Below the pieces are notes generated by a model. The model was not told the origin of the DNA, did no database searches, and saw only the letters and a list, made by a program, of their open reading frames with translations. 64,000 nt of DNA, taken from Rubrivirga sp. SAORIC476. GTDB taxonomy: Bacteria > Bacteroidota > Rhodothermia > Rhodothermales > Rubricoccaceae. Positions within the stretch are counted from its first letter, which is position 1, and the number at the start of each line of letters is the position of its first letter. Shown piece after piece: positions 34,285 through 43,140 of the stretch. Position numbers and translations under genes: made by a program. Location: the NCBI RefSeq assembly GCF_002283555.1, contig NZ_MVOI01000006.1, positions 700,040-764,039 of the forward strand, written 5' to 3'.

Positions 34285-36605
34285 TGCTGATTCGCCGTTC
34301 CGTACTCGCCCTCGCCTTGCTGACCGTCGCCGCGAGCGCCCAGCCTGCGCCGGCCTTCTACGCGGGCTACGACTGGGACGCCGAGGCGGCCCTCGTCGAG
34401 GACCTGCTCTCCCGGATGACGGTGGAGGAGAAGCTCGGCCAGCTGACGCAGTACACTGGCCAGTGGGCCGTGACCGGGCCCGCCGTCACGCAGGGCGGTG
34501 AGGACGTGATCCGCGCGGGCGGCGTGGGCTCGTTCCTCAACGTGTACGGCGCTGAGGCCACGCGCCGGGCGCAGGAGGTGGCCGTCGAAGAGTCCCGCCT
34601 CGGCATCCCGCTGATCATCGGCTACGACGTGGTGCACGGCTTCCGGACCGTCTTCCCGGTGCCGCTCGCGGAGACCGCCAGCTGGAACCTGGACGCCGCC
34701 GAGCTGGCCGCCCGTGTCGCCGCCCGCGAGGCCGCGGCGGCCGGCATCCACTGGACGTTCGCGCCGATGGTCGACATCGCCCGCGACGGACGCTGGGGCC
34801 GGATCGTGGAGGGCGCGGGCGAGGACCCGTTCCTGGGCAGCCGCTTCGCCGAGGCGCGCGTGCGCGGCTTCCAGGGCCACACGCTCACGGACCTCGCCTC
34901 GGACACGACGCTGGTCGCCACCGCCAAGCACTTCGCGGGCTACGGCTTCGCCGAGGGCGGGCGCGACTACAACACGGCCGACCTGAGCGAGCGGACGCTC
35001 CGCGAGGTCGTCCTGCCTCCGTTCCGTGCCGCCGTCGATGCCGGTGCGCAGACGCTGATGTCGGCCTTCAATGAGATCGGCGGCGTTCCCTCGACCGGCG
35101 ACCACGCGCTGTTCACCTACGTGCTCCGCGGTGAGTGGGGCTTCGACGGCTTCGTCGTGGCCGACTACACCGCCGTCCGCGAGCTGATGTGGCACGGCAT
35201 CGCCGCCGACAGCGCCGAGGCAGGGCGCCGCGCGCTGGTCGCGGGCGTCGACATGAGCATGGTGGACGGCATCTACGCCCGCAACCTGCCCGCGCTCGTC
35301 GAGAGCGGCGCGTTGCCGATGGACGTGATCGACGAGGCCGTCCGCCGCGTGCTCCGCGTCAAGCGCCGCGCCGGGCTGTTCGAGGACCCATACCGGTACT
35401 CCGACCCCGACAAGGAGGCCACCGTCCTGTTCTCGGACGCGCACCGCGCGATCGCCCGAGACGTGGCCCGCCAGTCGATGGTGCTCCTTAAGAACGACGC
35501 CCGCCCTGGAGCGGCGGGACCCGTGCTGCCGCTGGCCCGCGACCTCGGCTCGGTCGCTGTCATCGGCGCGCTCGCGGCCGACTCGGTCTCGGCGATGGGC
35601 TCGTGGGCGGGGGCGGGCCGCTGGCCCGAGACGACGCCCATCCTGCCCGCCCTCATCGAGGCGATGCCGAACACCGAGGTCCGCTACGCGCCCGGCTACC
35701 CCGTCGTGCCGCGTGGGCCGTTCCTCCAGATGGTCGAGACGGCGTTCTCGATGGACACCTCCGGCCACGACGAGGCCGTCCGCCTCGCGGAGACCTCGGA
35801 TGCGGTCGTGCTGGTGCTCGGCGAGCACCGCGAGCTGACCGGCGAGGCCGCCAGCCGGACCGACACGCGCCTGCCGGGCGCGCAGCTGGAACTGGCCCGG
35901 CGCGTCCTCGACGCGGCCGGGGACAAGCCGGTCGCGGTGCTGCTCACGAATGGTCGGCCGCTCGCGCTCACCGACCTCGACGCCATCGCGCCGTCGATCC
36001 TGGAGGTGTGGCACCTGGGCAGCGAGATGGGCCCCGCCGTCGCCGACGTGCTCCTCGGGTACCACAGCCCGTCGGGCAAGCTGCCGGTCACGTTCCCGCA
36101 CGTGACCGGCCAGGAGCCGCTCTACTACAACCATCGCCGCACCGGTCGCCCGCACGACGTGCCCGGCGCCAGCGACAAGTACGTCTCGCGCTACCTCGAC
36201 GCGCCCGTCGAGCCGCTCTACCCGTTCGGCCACGGCCTGAGCTACACCACGTTCGGGTACAGCGCGCCGCGTCTCAGCACCCCCCGCCTCGGGCCCGAGG
36301 CGGGCGAGGTCGTGGTCTCGGTGGACGTGACCAACACGGGCGAGCGTGTCGGCGTGGAGGTCGTCCAGCTCTACGTCTGGGACGAGGCCGCCAGCGTCAC
36401 GCGCCCCGTGCAGGAGCTGAAGGGCTTCGAGCGGATCGAGCTGGCCCCCGGCGAGACGCAGACCGTCGCGTTCTCCCTCACGCCCGACGACCTCCAGTTC
36501 TGGGGCGACGGCGAGTGGACCGTCGAGCCCGGCTGGTTCACGGTCAGGGTCGGCGGGTCGTCGGCCGAGACGCAGGCCGCCCGCTTCGAACTCGTCGCCG
36601 AGTAA
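34284..36605 (+). CDS. GH3 beta-glucosidase (BglX-like)
   Basis: 773-residue exported GH3 enzyme, signal peptide MLIRRSVLALALLTVAASAQ. Three GH3 domains: TIM barrel (KLGQLTQYTG, GYDVVHGFRTVFP, KHFAGYG, nucleophile Asp in GFVVADYTAV, about residue 290), alpha/beta sandwich carrying the acid/base region GEHRELTGEAASRTD (about 513-527), and a fibronectin-III-like C-terminal domain (VTNTGERVGVEVVQLYV). It removes beta-linked glucose from non-reducing ends in the periplasm. GH3 beta-1,2-glucosidases accompany GH144 enzymes in Bacteroides. TGATG overlap with the GH144 gene shows coupling. Confidence 0.92.
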   Translation: MLIRRSVLALALLTVAASAQPAPAFYAGYDWDAEAALVEDLLSRMTVEEKLGQLTQYTGQWAVTGPAVTQGGEDVIRAGGVGSFLNVYGAEATRRAQEVAVEESRLGIPLIIGYDVVHGFRTVFPVPLAETASWNLDAAELAARVAAREAAAAGIHWTFAPMVDIARDGRWGRIVEGAGEDPFLGSRFAEARVRGFQGHTLTDLASDTTLVATAKHFAGYGFAEGGRDYNTADLSERTLREVVLPPFRAAVDAGAQTLMSAFNEIGGVPSTGDHALFTYVLRGEWGFDGFVVADYTAVRELMWHGIAADSAEAGRRALVAGVDMSMVDGIYARNLPALVESGALPMDVIDEAVRRVLRVKRRAGLFEDPYRYSDPDKEATVLFSDAHRAIARDVARQSMVLLKNDARPGAAGPVLPLARDLGSVAVIGALAADSVSAMGSWAGAGRWPETTPILPALIEAMPNTEVRYAPGYPVVPRGPFLQMVETAFSMDTSGHDEAVRLAETSDAVVLVLGEHRELTGEAASRTDTRLPGAQLELARRVLDAAGDKPVAVLLTNGRPLALTDLDAIAPSILEVWHLGSEMGPAVADVLLGYHSPSGKLPVTFPHVTGQEPLYYNHRRTGRPHDVPGASDKYVSRYLDAPVEPLYPFGHGLSYTTFGYSAPRLSTPRLGPEAGEVVVSVDVTNTGERVGVEVVQLYVWDEAASVTRPVQELKGFERIELAPGETQTVAFSLTPDDLQFWGDGEWTVEPGWFTVRVGGSSAETQAARFELVAE

Positions 36606-36627
36606 CCCATCCTCACCTTCCGGACTC

Positions 36628-36771
36628 ATGTCGACTGACGCCGCCAACACCTTGAAGAAGTGGGGGCAGGCCCTCGAACGCCTGCTCCGCGGCCTCCTCG
36701 GCAAGGACGACGAGCCGCAGCCCGTGCCGGTGCGCGTCCGCCGGTTCACCCTGCCCGGGATGGACTCATGA
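36628..36771 (+). CDS. 47-residue hypothetical protein
   Basis: Short ORF from an ATG 22 nt after GH3. N-terminal amphipathic helix (NTLKKWGQALERLLRGLLGK, about 7-26), then an acidic/Pro-rich tail and a basic patch (VPVRVRRF). Its TGA overlaps the next ATG (ATGA at 36768-36771), indicating translational coupling to the sulfatase frame. No family recognised. A real small protein is plausible; a remnant of an upstream reading frame is the alternative. Confidence 0.45.
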   Translation: MSTDAANTLKKWGQALERLLRGLLGKDDEPQPVPVRVRRFTLPGMDS

Positions 36772-38303
36772 AGCGTGCCCTCTGGATCCTGCTCGCGGTG
36801 CTGTCCATTCCCTTCGTGGGCAACGCCCTCGTGGACCGGGTGAAGCGAGCCCTCGTGGTCGCGCTGGCGGTGCTCGCCTCGGCGTCCGCGTGGGCGCAGC
36901 CCCGCATCGCACAGCGACCCGCCCCGCGAAACGTGGTCGTCATCCTGACCGACGACCACCGCTACGACTTCATGGGCTTCCACCCGGACGCGCCCGTCTT
37001 CCTGCGGACGCCCAACCTGGACCGCATGGCGGTCGGGGGCGCCCACCTCGCCAACGCGTTCGTCACCACGAGCCTCTGCTCGCCGAGCCGCGCGAGCATC
37101 CTGACCGGCCAGTACGCCCACACGCACGGCGTCGTGGACAACACGAGCCCGATCCCGGAGGGGACGCGCTTCTTCCCCGAGGACCTCCAGGAAGCGGGCT
37201 ACCAGACGGCGTTCATCGGCAAGTGGCACATGGGCGAGGACGACGACCGCCCGCGCGACGGCTTCGACCGCTGGGTCAGCTTCCGCGGGCAGGGCGCCTA
37301 CACGAACCCGCTCCTCAACGTCGACGGCACCCAGATCCCGCACGACGGCTACACGACCGACATCCTGACCGACTACGCGGTCGACTGGCTCCGCGAGGGC
37401 CGCGACGGCGACCAGCCGTTCTTCCTGGAGCTGTCCCACAAGGCCGTCCACGCCGAGTTCGAGCCCGCGCCGCGCCACACCGGCGCTTACGACGACGTCA
37501 CCATCCCGTACCCGCCGACGATGTGGCTCACCGAGCGCAACTACCTCGGCAAGCCCCACTGGGTCCGCCAGCAGCGCGGCTCCTGGCACGGCGTCGACTT
37601 CATGTTCCACGGCGACCTCGGACCGGGCATGGACGGGTTCGACAACTTCTACCGCCGCTACGCCTCCACGCTGCTCGCCGCCGACGAGTCGGTCGGCCGC
37701 GTGCTCGACACGCTCGAAGAGCTGGGGCTGGACGAGACCACACTCGTCCTCTACCTCGGCGACAACGGCTTCCTGCTCGGCGAGCACGGCCTGATCGACA
37801 AGCGGAACGCCTACGAGGAGTCGATCCGGATCCCGATGCTCGCCTGGGCGCCCGGCTGGATCGAGCCCGGCACGACCGTCGACGGCCTCGTCCGCAACCT
37901 CGACATCGCGCCGACGATCCTGGAACTGACCGGCACGCGGTCGGCCATCGACATGGACGGCACCTCGTTCCTCGACCTGCTCCGTGGCGGCGACGGCGGC
38001 GCGGGCGACCGCGAGTTCCTCTACGAGTACTACTGGGAATACGCCTTCCCCCACACGCCGACGACCTTCGCGCTGCGCGGCGACCAGTACAAGTTCATCA
38101 CCTACCACGGCGTCTGGGACACCGAGGAGCTGTACGACATCGTCGCCGACCCGGAGGAGCGGACCAACCTCGTGGAGGCGCTGCCGCAGGTAGCCGCCCA
38201 GATGCGCAGCCGCCTCTACGACCGCCTCGCGGCCGACGACGCCATGCGGGTCCCGATGCGCCGCGGCTCCTGGAAGGCAGGCGAGCGGCTGGTGTACGAC
38301 TGA
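36768..38303 (+). CDS. Family S1 sulfatase
   Basis: Exported formylglycine-dependent sulfatase, 511 residues from the ATG at 36768. Motifs: metal-binding VILTDDHRYDFMGF (about 60-73), the modification motif CSPSRASILTG with Cys104 (becomes formylglycine), GKWHMGEDDDRPRDGFDRW, LYLGDNGFLLGEHGLIDKRN, and C-terminal LYDIVADPEERTNL. The N terminus is odd: two hydrophobic stretches (MKRALWILLAVLSIPFVG, then VKRALVVALAVLASASAWAQ). The second is a classic signal peptide, and a GTG at 36840 would start it exactly, so 36840 is a strong alternative start (487 residues). Removes sulfate esters from sugars. TGATG overlap with GH2. Confidence 0.88.
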   Translation: MKRALWILLAVLSIPFVGNALVDRVKRALVVALAVLASASAWAQPRIAQRPAPRNVVVILTDDHRYDFMGFHPDAPVFLRTPNLDRMAVGGAHLANAFVTTSLCSPSRASILTGQYAHTHGVVDNTSPIPEGTRFFPEDLQEAGYQTAFIGKWHMGEDDDRPRDGFDRWVSFRGQGAYTNPLLNVDGTQIPHDGYTTDILTDYAVDWLREGRDGDQPFFLELSHKAVHAEFEPAPRHTGAYDDVTIPYPPTMWLTERNYLGKPHWVRQQRGSWHGVDFMFHGDLGPGMDGFDNFYRRYASTLLAADESVGRVLDTLEELGLDETTLVLYLGDNGFLLGEHGLIDKRNAYEESIRIPMLAWAPGWIEPGTTVDGLVRNLDIAPTILELTGTRSAIDMDGTSFLDLLRGGDGGAGDREFLYEYYWEYAFPHTPTTFALRGDQYKFITYHGVWDTEELYDIVADPEERTNLVEALPQVAAQMRSRLYDRLAADDAMRVPMRRGSWKAGERLVYD

Positions 38304-40942
38304 TGCGAACCGGGACGCCCGCACCGACGATGAGGTCTCCCGCGAGGGGGTACCGCAGTCCGGCTCTGCTCGGCCTGCGAGCGGTGGCGCTTCTCCTCTG
38401 CTCGGGTCTCGTCCTGCCCGCGCTCGCCCAGCGGACGCAGGTCTCGGTCAACGACGGCTGGCGCTTCTGGAACGACGACTCCCCCGGCGCCGACGCCCCG
38501 GCCTTCGACGACGCGAACTGGGAGCAGGTCGACCTCCCGCACACCTGGAACGCCGAGGACGCCTTCGACGACGTGCCCGGCTACCGACGCGGCATCGGCT
38601 GGTACCGGCGTACCCTCCACCTCGGTGCCGAGACGGGCAGCCCCGGCCGTCGCCGGTTCCTGCACGTCGAGGGCGCCAATCAGGTCGCCGAGGTGTGGGT
38701 GAACGGGCAGCCCGTCGGCGGCCACGTGGGTGGCTACACCGCGTTCACGCTCGACGTGACCGACGCTGTACGGCCCGGCGACAACACCGTCGCCGTGCGC
38801 GTGGACAACCGCCACGACGCCGACATCCCGCCGCTCGATGCCGACTTTACGTTCTACGGGGGGCTCTACCGCGACGTGTGGCTGGTCGAGACCGACGCGG
38901 TCCACCTGAGCACCGCGTGGGGCGCCTCGGGCGTCCGGCTGGACACGCCGGCGCTGGCCGACGGCGACACGCGGGTCCGCGCCCGCGCCGGGGTGGTCAA
39001 CGACGGCCTCGAGGCGGTCCAGGCGATGGTGACGCACACGCTCCGCGACCCGGCCGGTGGCGTCGTAGCGGTGTGGCAGCAGACCGCGGCAGTCGGGGCG
39101 GGGGAGACGGTCGAGGTCGAGGCGTGGAGCGAGGCGATCTCCGACCCGGCGCTCTACACGCCCGAGACACCCGCCGTCTACCGCGTCGAGACGCGGGTCA
39201 CGGCCGGGCGGCACCAGGACGCGGTCACGAGTCCGCTTGGCTTCCGCTGGGTCGCCGCCGACGGCGACGGGTTCATGCTCAACGGCGTCCGTCGCCAGCT
39301 CCACGGCACGAACCGCCACCAGGACTGGGCGGGCCTCGGCAACGCGCTCTCCGACGACCAGCACCGGCGCGACGTGCAGATCGTGGAGGAGACCGGCTTC
39401 GACTTCCTCCGCCTGGCCCACTACCCGCAGGACGAGGCCGTGCTCGCCGAGGCCGACCGGCTGGGGCTGCTCGTCTGGGAGGAGATCCCGGTCGTCAACA
39501 CGATCACGCAATCGGAGGCCTTCGCCGCGAACGCCGAGCGGCGACTGCGTGAGATGGTCCGCCAGCATTACAACCACCCGTCCGTCGTGATGTGGGGGTA
39601 CATGAACGAGATCCTGCTGCGAATCCCCGAGGACGCGCCGCCGGATTACGTCGACGACGTGCGCACCCTCGCCGAGCGGCTGGACGCGGTCGCCCAGGCC
39701 GAGGACGCCACGCGCCTCACCGCGATGGCGGTTTCGTTCAACGAGGCCGCGTACCGCATCGCCGACGCCGCCGACGTGTTCGCCTTCAACCTCTACTTCG
39801 GCTGGTACCACGACACGTTCGCCGACCTCGGCGTCTTCCTCGACAGCCTCCACACGGCGCACCCGGACGTGCCGCTGATGCTGAGCGAGTACGGCGCAGG
39901 CTCCGACGAGCGGATCCACAGCGACCGGCCGGTCCGCTTCGACTTCTCGACCGAGCACGCCGAGGACTTCCACCGGGCGTCCCTGCGGACCGTCCTCGAC
40001 CGCCCGTGGATGGTCGGCAGTGCGGTCTGGAACCAGTTCGACTTCGGCTCGGCCGGGCGCCAGGACACGAAGGACGGCATCAACCAGAAAGGGCTCTTCT
40101 TCTTCGACCGGACGCCGAAGGACGTGGCGCACCTGTACCGGGCGATGCTCCGCGACGATCTCGTGATCCATGTCGAGCACGACCACCCGCACCGGTCCGG
40201 GCCGCACCGCCAGCGCGTGCGGGTGTTTTCGAACGCCGACGAGGTGGGGCTGACAGTCGGCACGAAGATCATGGGACCCGCCGTGCCGGAGGATGGGCTC
40301 GTGGTGTTCGAGGTCGACCTCGTGCCAGGGGAGAACCCGCTCCAGGCAGTCGGCCTGTCGGGGGATCAGGCCGTGTTCCACGCCACCACGCTCCACTACG
40401 CCGACCTCGGCGCGTTCTTCGAGGGGACCGCCGACGCCCCGCCCGCCGTCGCCCTCAACGTCGGCGCCGACCACTCGTTCGCCGACCCGGCGGGCCTCGT
40501 CTACGTCGCCGAGGCGGACTGGCCCGGCCCGATGCCGGTGGGGGAGGCCCGCCGCACGCACCACCGCATCGACGGGACCGAGGAGGACGCCCGCTTCCAG
40601 TCCTTCCGCGAGATGCCTGCGGTCTGGTCGCTGCCGATGCTGCCCGCCGGGACCTACGACCTCACGCTCGGTGCCGCCCGCGCGGGGGGCGAGCCGGGGA
40701 CCGTTACGGTACGGCTCGGGGATGCCGCGTGGGGCCTCCAGGCCGAGCACGCCGCGATGGCGCGGAACCACGTCCCGCTCGGCCCCGCCCTCGGGATGCT
40801 CCGCCTCGACCTCGCCGATCCCTGGTGGGCCGTCGAGAGCCGCGTCCGGTTCACCCTCGCCCAGCCGACCGCGCCCGTCCTCGCCGTCACCGGAGACGGT
40901 GGGCGTCCGGTCCTGTCCACCCTCGTCCTCCGCCGCCTCTAG
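38303..40942 (+). CDS. GH2-family beta-glycosidase
   Basis: 879 residues, exported (signal around 22-42 after a long basic N-region). GH2 architecture: jelly-roll (VNDGWRFWNDD, VEGANQVAEVWVNGQPVGGH, FYGGLYRDVWLV), Ig-like domain, TIM barrel with LHGTNRHQDWAGLG, acid/base Glu436 in MWGYMNEI and nucleophile Glu529 in LSEYGAGSD, plus extra C-terminal beta domains (about 620-879). Family activities include beta-galactosidase, beta-glucuronidase, beta-mannosidase and beta-glucosidase; which one applies here is unknown. The dispersed palindrome (38621-38632) lies inside the coding region at HLGAETGSPGR. Starts on the sulfatase stop codon. Confidence 0.88.
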   Translation: MRTGTPAPTMRSPARGYRSPALLGLRAVALLLCSGLVLPALAQRTQVSVNDGWRFWNDDSPGADAPAFDDANWEQVDLPHTWNAEDAFDDVPGYRRGIGWYRRTLHLGAETGSPGRRRFLHVEGANQVAEVWVNGQPVGGHVGGYTAFTLDVTDAVRPGDNTVAVRVDNRHDADIPPLDADFTFYGGLYRDVWLVETDAVHLSTAWGASGVRLDTPALADGDTRVRARAGVVNDGLEAVQAMVTHTLRDPAGGVVAVWQQTAAVGAGETVEVEAWSEAISDPALYTPETPAVYRVETRVTAGRHQDAVTSPLGFRWVAADGDGFMLNGVRRQLHGTNRHQDWAGLGNALSDDQHRRDVQIVEETGFDFLRLAHYPQDEAVLAEADRLGLLVWEEIPVVNTITQSEAFAANAERRLREMVRQHYNHPSVVMWGYMNEILLRIPEDAPPDYVDDVRTLAERLDAVAQAEDATRLTAMAVSFNEAAYRIADAADVFAFNLYFGWYHDTFADLGVFLDSLHTAHPDVPLMLSEYGAGSDERIHSDRPVRFDFSTEHAEDFHRASLRTVLDRPWMVGSAVWNQFDFGSAGRQDTKDGINQKGLFFFDRTPKDVAHLYRAMLRDDLVIHVEHDHPHRSGPHRQRVRVFSNADEVGLTVGTKIMGPAVPEDGLVVFEVDLVPGENPLQAVGLSGDQAVFHATTLHYADLGAFFEGTADAPPAVALNVGADHSFADPAGLVYVAEADWPGPMPVGEARRTHHRIDGTEEDARFQSFREMPAVWSLPMLPAGTYDLTLGAARAGGEPGTVTVRLGDAAWGLQAEHAAMARNHVPLGPALGMLRLDLADPWWAVESRVRFTLAQPTAPVLAVTGDGGRPVLSTLVLRRL

Positions 40943-40944
40943 TC

Positions 40945-43092
40945 ATGGCCCGACTCCCTCTGCTCCTCGCCCTGCTGGCCGTCGCCGCGTGCGCGCCGTC
41001 CGCCCCGTTGGCTCCGCCCCCCTCGGTCGCCGAGGTGGAGGGCGTCGCCTACACGATGTCGGCCGAGGAGGAGGCCTTCCTCGACACGCTCCAAGCGCGC
41101 ACCTTCCGCTGGTTCTGGGAGACGACCCCGGAGAACGGCCTCACGCACGACCGCTACCCGAGCCGCGACTTCTCCTCGGTCGCTGCCATCGGCTTCGCGC
41201 TCCCGGCCTACGGCATCGGCGCCGAGCGCGGCTTCGTGACGCGCGCCGCCGCCGCCGAGCGGACGCTGACGACGCTCCGCACCCTCTACACCGCGCCCCA
41301 GGGACCCGAGCAGGTCGGCACGGCCGGCCACCGCGGCTACTTCTACCACTTCCTGGAGTACGACGACGCGACGCGCTTCCGCAACGTCGAGTTGTCTACC
41401 ATCGACACGGCGCTGCTCATGGCGGGCGTCCTGTTCTCGCGCGAGTACTTCGACGGGACCGCCGAGGCGGAGCAGGACATCCGGGCCTATGCCGACTCGC
41501 TCTACCAGCGCGTCGAGTGGCCGTGGTTCCGCAAGCCCGGCGACACGCGCCTCACGATGGGCTGGCACCCGGAAACCGACTTCCTGCGCGCCGACTGGCG
41601 GGGCTACAACGAGGCGATGATCCTCTACCTCCTCGGCCTCGGTTCCCCGACGCACCCCCTCGACGCGTCCGTCTGGCCGACCTGGACGAGCACCTACGAG
41701 TGGGAAGACTTCTACGGCTACGAGCACGTCAACTTCACGCCGCTCTTCGGCCACCAGTACAGCCACATGTTCGTCGACTTCCGCGGCATCCAGGACCAGT
41801 GGATGCGCGACCGATCGGCCGAGGAGGGCGAGCCCATCGACTACTTCGAGAACAGCCGCCGGGCGACGCTCAGCCAGCAGGCCTATGCCATCGACAACCC
41901 GGGCGGCTGGGCCGACTACTCGGCCGAGATTTGGGGCCTCACGGCCAGCGACGGTCCCTCTGACGCCGCCGTCGAGGTGAACGGCGAGGAGCGCCAGTTC
42001 CACACGTACTGGGCGCGCGGCGCCAGCACGGACCACGTCAACGACGACGGCACGCTCACGCCGACGGCCGCGGGCGGCTCGATCCCGTTCGCGCCCGAGA
42101 TCACGATCCCGACGCTGATGGCGATGGCCGAGCGCTACCCCGCGCTCTGGACCGACGACTACGGCTTCCGCGACGCCGTCAACCCGACGTTCACCTTCGA
42201 GGACGTCCAGATCAAGCGCAACTCGGAGGTCACGCCGTACGGCTGGGTGGACCACGACTACCTCGGCATCGACCAGGGCCCGATCCTGATCATGGCCGAG
42301 AACTACCGGACGGGGCTCGTCTGGGAGACGCTCAAGCGCAGCCCCTACCTCGTTCGCGGCCTGCAGCGCGCCGGCTTCGAGGGTGGCTGGCTCGACGGCG
42401 CCCGCGCCGAAGCCGTCGAGGCCCTCGACCTGCCCCCCGCCCGGGTGGCCGAGGGCCCTGGCGCCGACCGCCTGCTGGTGGTGGTCCTGGGCTCCTCGAC
42501 GGCCGAGGGCACTGGCCCGACGCACCGCGACAGCACCTGGGTGAATCGCTTCCGCACCCACCTGGAGGGCGTCGACGCGCGGTTCGACGTGCTCAACCTC
42601 GCCCGCGGCGGGTATGCGACGTTCCACCTGATGCCCGGCGGGACCGTCGCTCCTGACCACATCCGGAACGCGCCCGACCCGGCGCGCAACATCGACGCGG
42701 CGCTCGCCCGCAATCCGGACGCCATCGTCATCAACCTGCCGTCCAACGACGCCGCCTACGGGGTCGATGCGGCGACGCAGATGTCCAACTTCGACGCCAT
42801 GATCGCGAAGGCCGACGCCGCCGGGGTCCCGGTCTGGATCACCACGACGCAGCCGCGCGATTTTTCTGACCCCGAGCAGGTCGCGGTCCAGCGCGCCGTC
42901 CGCGACCAGATCCGGGCCCGCTACGGCGACCGCGCCATCGACTTCTGGACCGGCTTCGAGGACACCGACGGCGGCCAGGACGCCGATTGGGGGTCGGGCG
43001 ACAACGTCCACTACAACGACGCCGCCCACCGCGTCTTCTTCGAGCGCGTCCGCGACGCCGGCGTCGCCGCCACCGTCCTCGCCGGCAACTAG
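40945..43092 (+). CDS. GH144-type glucanase fused to an SGNH esterase, lipoprotein
   Basis: 715 residues. Lipoprotein signal (MARLPLLLALLAVAACAPS, Cys16). Residues about 30-490: glycoamylase-like GH144-type domain (FRWFWETTPENGLTHDRYPS, GYFYHFLEYD, ELSTIDTALLMAGVL, YNEAMILYLLGLGSPTHPL, YFENSRRATL, LGIDQGPILIMAENYRTG). Residues about 505-715: SGNH/GDSL hydrolase with block I GSSTAEG (Ser nucleophile), block II NLARGGYA, block III NLPSNDA and block V DNVHYNDAAH (Asp/His). All four blocks look intact, so both domains may be active. It would cut glucan and remove ester substituents at the membrane (inference). Follows GH2 by 2 nt. Confidence 0.82.
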   Translation: MARLPLLLALLAVAACAPSAPLAPPPSVAEVEGVAYTMSAEEEAFLDTLQARTFRWFWETTPENGLTHDRYPSRDFSSVAAIGFALPAYGIGAERGFVTRAAAAERTLTTLRTLYTAPQGPEQVGTAGHRGYFYHFLEYDDATRFRNVELSTIDTALLMAGVLFSREYFDGTAEAEQDIRAYADSLYQRVEWPWFRKPGDTRLTMGWHPETDFLRADWRGYNEAMILYLLGLGSPTHPLDASVWPTWTSTYEWEDFYGYEHVNFTPLFGHQYSHMFVDFRGIQDQWMRDRSAEEGEPIDYFENSRRATLSQQAYAIDNPGGWADYSAEIWGLTASDGPSDAAVEVNGEERQFHTYWARGASTDHVNDDGTLTPTAAGGSIPFAPEITIPTLMAMAERYPALWTDDYGFRDAVNPTFTFEDVQIKRNSEVTPYGWVDHDYLGIDQGPILIMAENYRTGLVWETLKRSPYLVRGLQRAGFEGGWLDGARAEAVEALDLPPARVAEGPGADRLLVVVLGSSTAEGTGPTHRDSTWVNRFRTHLEGVDARFDVLNLARGGYATFHLMPGGTVAPDHIRNAPDPARNIDAALARNPDAIVINLPSNDAAYGVDAATQMSNFDAMIAKADAAGVPVWITTTQPRDFSDPEQVAVQRAVRDQIRARYGDRAIDFWTGFEDTDGGQDADWGSGDNVHYNDAAHRVFFERVRDAGVAATVLAGN

Positions 43093-43103
43093 ACGAAGGG
43101 GGG

Positions 43104-43121
43104 CTGGGCGACTCCGCCCAG
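43104..43121 (+). promoter_or_regulatory. Hairpin between the surface-enzyme genes and the ABC importer genes
   Basis: CTGGGCG (43104-43110) and CGCCCAG (43115-43121), perfect 7-bp stem with tetraloop ACTC, in the 48-nt spacer. Confidence 0.4.
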
Positions 43122-43140
43122 GCCACGCCCACACGCCACC

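Noticed and set aside
26943-38324. Very long minus-strand open frames (over 1,100 and 1,300 codons) opposite the TonB-partner, GH3 and sulfatase genes
   Set aside because: The plus-strand products have family motifs, signal peptides and overlapping starts and stops. The minus-strand products have compositional bias only.
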